A stretch of 46,815 bases of DNA from Paenibacillus sp. LHD-38. GTDB lineage: Bacteria > Bacillota > Bacilli > Paenibacillales > Paenibacillaceae. Below, in pieces: positions 42,766-46,815 of the stretch (positions are counted from its first letter, which is position 1; each line of letters starts with the position of its first letter). Position numbers and translations under genes: made by a program. The stretch spans positions 1 through 46,815 of the forward strand of contig NZ_JAVIFU010000050.1 in NCBI RefSeq assembly GCF_031157315.1. The letters run 5' to 3'. The notes under the pieces are model-generated. The model worked only from the letters and a program-made list of their open reading frames with translations. It ran no database searches and was not told the origin of the DNA.

Positions 42766-45372
42766 ATGGACACTGATGATGAGAAAAAAGATTCCTGTTG
42801 CTCCAATAAAAGCCTTACTCCTGAAAAAGAAACCAAGTTTAAAAAAAGCCTTACAATAGTGAATAACATTTCTATGGATGCGAAATGCGAAGATGAATGC
42901 TGTAATTCTCAGCCCCCTAAACTAAATAAACCAACTTTTAAAAAGAGTTTAAATGTGATAAATGTAAATAACCCTCCCGTATGTGAAGATGCATGTTGCA
43001 GTGCAGCATCAGAACAGGAAGAATCAAATACAATTGTTCCTGACAATATTGATCATCAAAGTATTCATTATATGGTCCATGGAATGGATTGCTCTGCTTG
43101 TGCAATGACGATTGAAAAATCAGTGAGTAGAACAGAAGGAATAACCCACGTAGACGTAAATTACAGCACGGGTAAAATGCGAGTCGTAGCAGTAGATGCT
43201 TCTGCAATAGAAAAATTACCGGGATTAGTTAAAAAATTAGGTTATACCATTGAAAGTATGGAGCAAAAGAGAACAGGAACGGGAACAGCTCAAACTTTCA
43301 TTATTGAAGGAATGGATTGCGGTTCTTGCGCATTGACGATAGAAAACCATTTTAAGAATAACTCGGATATAAAAAGTGTGAGTGTCAACTTCTCAACTGG
43401 AAAGATGATCATCGATCATGACAGTTCAGTAGAAAATATTATAGATGAAGTATCAAAGACCGGATTCAAGGCTTATTTAGATTCTAACAAACGGTTAACC
43501 GTTGCAATAAAAGATAAACGAACATCGAATACCGTCGTTTTATCAGGCGTGCTGCTTCTTTTAGGCTTACTCGGTTCCTACACAAGTTTATCTGTTATTT
43601 TTATCAATGTGCTTTATGCAGCAGCTATCGTTATTGGTGGGTTTAAACCAGCAAGAAGTGCCTTTTATGCGGTTAAGAGCAGATCATTAGATATGAACGT
43701 GCTCATGACAGTAGCGGTGCTCGGCGCCGCGATTATTGGACAATGGTTTGAAGGGGCTACCGTTGTATGGCTGTTTGCATTAGGAAATTTGCTTCAAACG
43801 AGGTCCATTGAAAAGACGCGCAATTCCATTCGAAGTTTGATTAATCTTGCTCCTCCCGTAGCCTATGTCAAACAAGGCCGTGAGCTGATTCAAAGGCCCG
43901 TTGAAGACATCGCTATTGGAGATATCATAGTGGTGAAGCCTGGCGACAAAATCCCGCTAGACGGGCAAGTCATTGCCGGAGAATCCAGCGTAAATCAAGC
44001 ACCAATAACAGGCGAGTCCATTCTAGTGGATAAACAAAATGGTGATGTTGTATATGCAGGAACGATTAATGAACACGGTGCTTTAGAAATAGCCGTTACT
44101 AAACTGGTTGAAGATACAACACTTTCTAAAATTATTCACCTTGTTGAAGAAGCACAAGAACAAAAAGCGCCAACAGAGGCTTTTGTAGATAAATTTGCTA
44201 GGATCTACACGCCAATTGTATTCGTTATTGCACTTGTATTTATGGTAATTCCACCTATATTTGGTTTTGGATCTTGGGGGGAATGGTTTTATAAAGGACT
44301 AGAATTATTAGTTATTGCCTGTCCTTGTGCGTTGGTAATTTCAACACCTGTAGCGATTGTATCCGCAATTGGGAATGCCGCTAAGAACGGTGTGTTGATC
44401 AAAGGCGGAGCTTTTTTAGAAGTAGCCGGGAAAATCACTGCAATCGCATTTGATAAAACAGGTACATTAACAGAGGGAAAACCGAGCGTTTCGCAAGTGA
44501 TTGTTTTTGAAACAAGTAAAGACCAATTAATATCAATAGCTCAGACTTTGGAAGAATTTTCAACACATCCCATTGCTAAAGCAGTAGTTAATTATGCTAA
44601 GGAAAATGGACATTCCTCTGTTCAAGCTAAAGGATTCAAGAACCTGGTTGGAAGAGGCGTAAGCGCCACAATCGCAGACCAGGAATATTTTGCAGGAAAC
44701 CTGAAGTTGTTCCAAGAAATAAACACACCATATAAGGACAAAGAATCACAGTTTCAAGCACTTCAACAAGAAGGGAATACAATCGTAATTGTTGGGACGC
44801 ATGATCACATATTAGGTGTAATCGCTGTTGCGGATACGGTGCGTAAGTCTTCTGTTAAGGCACTTAAGGAACTTCAAAGTGCAGGTGTCAAACAAGTGGT
44901 TATGTTGACTGGTGATAATGAGGGCGCAGCAAAAAAAGTGGCTGCTCATACTGGAGTGAATCGTTATTTTTCCGAACTGTTGCCCGAAGACAAAGTAAAG
45001 AGCATTCAACAATTACAAGCAGAAGGCCATACGGTAGCTATGGTGGGCGATGGAATCAATGATGCTCCTGCGTTGGCAACAGCAAATCTAGGTATCGCAA
45101 TGGGTGGAGCTGGGACCGATACTGCCATGGAAACAGCTGATATCATATTAATGGCAGATAATTTAGAAAAACTACCTCACACCGTTAAGCTTAGCCACAA
45201 AGCATTAAGTATCATTAAACAAAACATTTGGTTTTCATTAATAATTAAGGCAGTAGCTTTAATGCTCATTTTTCCGGATTTACTTACACTTTGGTTAGCT
45301 GTTATAAGCGATACAGGTGCAGCATTACTCGTAATTCTGAATAGCATGAGACTATTGAGAATTCGGGATTAA
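42766..45372 (+). CDS. cadA: Cd/Zn/Pb-exporting P1B-type ATPase
   Basis: An 868-residue membrane pump that exports Cd2+, Zn2+ or Pb2+. The N-terminus carries Cys pairs at 11-12 and two near-repeats, KFKKSLTIVNN...CEDECC (to about 46) and TFKKSLNVINV...CEDACC (to about 78). Two HMA domains follow (GMDCSAC at 106-112, GMDCGSC at 182-188). Six or more helices, CPC at 519-521, the phosphorylation site DKTGTLT at 563, the HP motif in STHPIAKA and the hinge GDGINDAPA near 762 complete it. AGGGAGG precedes ATG 42766, 14 bp after arsR, giving one operon. The CC-rich leader is longer than in standard CadA. Confidence 0.93.
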   Translation: MDTDDEKKDSCCSNKSLTPEKETKFKKSLTIVNNISMDAKCEDECCNSQPPKLNKPTFKKSLNVINVNNPPVCEDACCSAASEQEESNTIVPDNIDHQSIHYMVHGMDCSACAMTIEKSVSRTEGITHVDVNYSTGKMRVVAVDASAIEKLPGLVKKLGYTIESMEQKRTGTGTAQTFIIEGMDCGSCALTIENHFKNNSDIKSVSVNFSTGKMIIDHDSSVENIIDEVSKTGFKAYLDSNKRLTVAIKDKRTSNTVVLSGVLLLLGLLGSYTSLSVIFINVLYAAAIVIGGFKPARSAFYAVKSRSLDMNVLMTVAVLGAAIIGQWFEGATVVWLFALGNLLQTRSIEKTRNSIRSLINLAPPVAYVKQGRELIQRPVEDIAIGDIIVVKPGDKIPLDGQVIAGESSVNQAPITGESILVDKQNGDVVYAGTINEHGALEIAVTKLVEDTTLSKIIHLVEEAQEQKAPTEAFVDKFARIYTPIVFVIALVFMVIPPIFGFGSWGEWFYKGLELLVIACPCALVISTPVAIVSAIGNAAKNGVLIKGGAFLEVAGKITAIAFDKTGTLTEGKPSVSQVIVFETSKDQLISIAQTLEEFSTHPIAKAVVNYAKENGHSSVQAKGFKNLVGRGVSATIADQEYFAGNLKLFQEINTPYKDKESQFQALQQEGNTIVIVGTHDHILGVIAVADTVRKSSVKALKELQSAGVKQVVMLTGDNEGAAKKVAAHTGVNRYFSELLPEDKVKSIQQLQAEGHTVAMVGDGINDAPALATANLGIAMGGAGTDTAMETADIILMADNLEKLPHTVKLSHKALSIIKQNIWFSLIIKAVALMLIFPDLLTLWLAVISDTGAALLVILNSMRLLRIRD

Positions 45373-45408
45373 TTTTCGGAAATAGAAATAAACAAACCGT
45401 CTAAGTTA

Positions 45409-45488
45409 AAATGAAGTGCAGCACTTAGAATGGACATCGGATTAAAACCCGGGTTTAACTGATGAAATTTCAGGGCTGCACTGCATTT
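45409..45488 (+). repeat. Long imperfect palindrome after cadA
   Basis: AAATGAAGTGCAGC near 45,409 pairs with GCTGCACTGCATTT ending near 45,488 (one mismatch). Pairing continues inward to a perfect centre TTAAAACCCGGGTTTAA at about 45,443-45,460. It may terminate the cad operon or be a miniature element. Confidence 0.6.
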
Positions 45489-45618
45489 CTTTATGCGATA
45501 CCTCTTCTTTTTTTCAAAGATAGTAATAAACAAAGGAATAGGAGTATAACACCCATTTACAGTTTTCTTTTATATAATAAATACGTTTCAAATATGAAAT
45601 ATCGTGGAGGGAATTTTT

Positions 45619-46176
45619 TTGCGTCATGTTTATGTTTTGACATTTCTATTATTTATATCGCTACTTAATGTGTTTCCATCATATGTATCGGCACATACGA
45701 AGCTTCAGAATTCTTCACCTGAGCCAGACGCTAAAGTCACAATCGAAACTAAGGAAATAGTGATGGAGTTTAATACAGAAGTGGAGCCTTTAAGTTCATT
45801 CAAATTGATAAAGGAAGGCGGGAATGAGCTCACAATCGGAAACACGGAGATCGTAGATAATCGAATGATCGGTACATTTGTAGAAGGTATTCCAAATGGT
45901 ATTTATACGGTCGAATGGAAAATTGTTGGGAGAGACGGGCATCCTATTCAAGGCGATTTCAGTTTTACTGTCACTGTACCTATTAAAACCACTGAGCCAT
46001 CGCAAGCACCATCGCCGTCTATAAAACCTACAGATCCTAGCACAGAGGAGAGTATGATTGAAGACAGAGATACTGCGCTAGTTCGGGATCGTGAACAAGC
46101 AGGATTTTGGATCGTGACCGGCGTAATCACAGTTGCCTTGATCGTTATTATATTCGGTAAGAGGAGGAAGAAATAG
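45619..46176 (+). CDS. CopC-domain copper-binding exported protein
   Basis: A 185-residue surface protein. TTG 45619 with GGAGGG 7 nt upstream begins MRHVYVLTFLLFISLLNVFP, a signal peptide cleaved at YVSA, exposing His at the mature N-terminus (AHTKLQNSSPEPDAKV). The CopC beta-barrel carries the second copper ligand region VGRDGHPIQGDFSF. A Pro/Ser/Thr linker and a C-terminal membrane helix (FWIVTGVITVALIVIIFG, then KRRKK) anchor it. This is the N-terminal half of YcnJ-type copper proteins encoded as a separate gene. It is 2 bp upstream of the copD-like gene, so the pair works in copper binding or uptake. Confidence 0.88.
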   Translation: MRHVYVLTFLLFISLLNVFPSYVSAHTKLQNSSPEPDAKVTIETKEIVMEFNTEVEPLSSFKLIKEGGNELTIGNTEIVDNRMIGTFVEGIPNGIYTVEWKIVGRDGHPIQGDFSFTVTVPIKTTEPSQAPSPSIKPTDPSTEESMIEDRDTALVRDREQAGFWIVTGVITVALIVIIFGKRRKK

Positions 46177-46178
46177 TA

Positions 46179-46712
46179 ATGTGGTATTGGGCTGCTGAGC
46201 CTTTCCTATATCTATGCTTTGGGATTGTGAGTGGTTATGTTCTTTTAAGCCTTGTACCGGAGAATTATCGTCCGGTTAATCAACTATCTCATAAAGTAGT
46301 GGCAGTTGTCGCATTAGGAATAGGTTTTTTTTCATTTTTCCCTATATTAAGAATTGTCTCGTTCTTTGCAGAAGATATCGGATGGAGTTTAACCTTTCGA
46401 AAAGTGTTGCTTGATTTTACAGAAGGACGAGCTTTCTTATTTACATTAACGCTGTCTATACTCTTAGCAGGTGTTATCATGCTTAATAGCCGTGTAAAAG
46501 GAACTGGGGGATTGAAATCAATATTATTCATTCTCTCCCTTCTCATGGTAGCACAGGGATGGTCTAGCCATGTTGCTTCTTGGTATGGTACTTGGGGAAT
46601 TCTTGCTCAAACTGTGCATTTGATGGCAGTTTCGCTATGGGTGGGTCCTTTACTTATGGCTGGTTGGCTGAACCCCAGAACGAATCATTGGAATGGTATA
46701 ATGCTCCCATAG
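46179..46712 (+). pseudogene. CopD-like copper-transport membrane protein, truncated
   Basis: The first 165 or so residues form five hydrophobic helices typical of CopD/YcnJ C-terminal domains: the N-terminal MWYWAAEPFLYLCFGIV, FTEGRAFLFTLTLSILL and the copper-site segments GWSSHVASWY and AQTVHLMAVSLWVGPLL with their His residues. After WLNPRTNHWN the sequence ends GIMLP and a stop, whereas the family continues for about 100 residues and several more helices. The break coincides with the edge of an IS3-type element, so insertion disrupted the gene. Its start follows the copC stop by 2 bp. Confidence 0.75.
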
Positions 46713-46753
46713 GTTGAGACACGGGAGGAAGAAAAATAAGTTATAATGAAGCA

Positions 46754-46815
46754 ATGGAAAAACGGAACCGATATACCTCAGAGTTTAAGACGAAGGTTGT
46801 ACTGGAGGTCCTCCG
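46754..46815 (+). CDS. IS3-family transposase OrfA, 5' end
   Basis: The last 62 bases encode MEKRNRYTSEFKTKVVLEVL, the opening of an IS3-family OrfA helix-turn-helix protein (YTxEFKxxVVLEVLR). It is cut by the window edge. GGGAGGAAG lies upstream, about 30 bp before the ATG. It marks the element that truncated the CopD-like gene. Confidence 0.75.
   Translation, partial: MEKRNRYTSEFKTKVVLEVL

Overview
The window looks like chromosome from a low-to-mid GC Gram-positive of the Paenibacillus/Bacillales type. The signs are strong GGAGG ribosome sites, frequent TTG and GTG starts, a Listeria/Paenibacillus-type rifamycin phosphotransferase, a Bacillus-type prolyl hydroxylase, PadR/TetR/ArsR regulators and many short U-tract terminators. 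Organism identity is an inference from protein resemblance. No rRNA, complete tRNA or CRISPR array was found.

Layout. 0.3-9.3 kb is an accessory patchwork: an enolase-superfamily enzyme, a 5'-truncated GH5 cellulase with a ricin-type lectin tail, an aminoglycoside-phosphotransferase-like kinase, a DUF402 protein, a chloramphenicol-phosphotransferase-like kinase with a duplicated 3' fragment of itself, a MerR remnant on the minus strand, a beta-propeller protein, a GNAT acetyltransferase and a prolyl-4-hydroxylase. At 9.25-9.32 kb there is what looks like the 3' end of a tmRNA gene, an island scar. 9.8-16.7 kb holds rifamycin phosphotransferase and a decaying redox cluster (TetR, SDR, frameshifted Old Yellow Enzyme, MDR reductase with a nonsense codon). 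A tyrosine-recombinase remnant lies at 17.2 kb, followed by a GC-rich alpha-glucan phosphorylase. 20-23 kb holds a broken PhnB/VOC gene, IS21-like ends without a body, and a PadR regulator overlapping an FtsW/RodA-like gene with an early TGA.

23.6-29.5 kb is the most coherent module. A response regulator and histidine kinase on the minus strand diverge from a VTC-type polyphosphate-polymerase-domain protein, a DUF4956 membrane protein and a beta-helix carbohydrate-binding lipoprotein. From 30 to 42 kb the sequence is rich in mobile DNA and remnants: an IS110 pseudogene with a bridge-RNA-like leader, small exported proteins, a truncated methyltransferase, an intact IS4-family element with a 9-bp target duplication, an inverted and broken ABC permease, an acyltransferase, a methyltransferase, a permuted NlpC/P60-like (C92) protein with a divergent LysR gene, and the tail of a lost cadA. 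42.4-46.7 kb is a metal-resistance block (ArsR sensor with two matched operators, CadA ATPase with extra cysteine pairs, CopC, truncated CopD), broken at the edge by an IS3-family transposase start.

Two features run through the window. About twenty genes are broken or fragmentary. Two families of small dispersed palindromic repeats also recur. One carries a terminator hairpin and an internal inverted repeat whose sequence covaries between copies. The other has the core TAACGGGTAACGTTAG and mostly sits just after stand-alone accessory genes.
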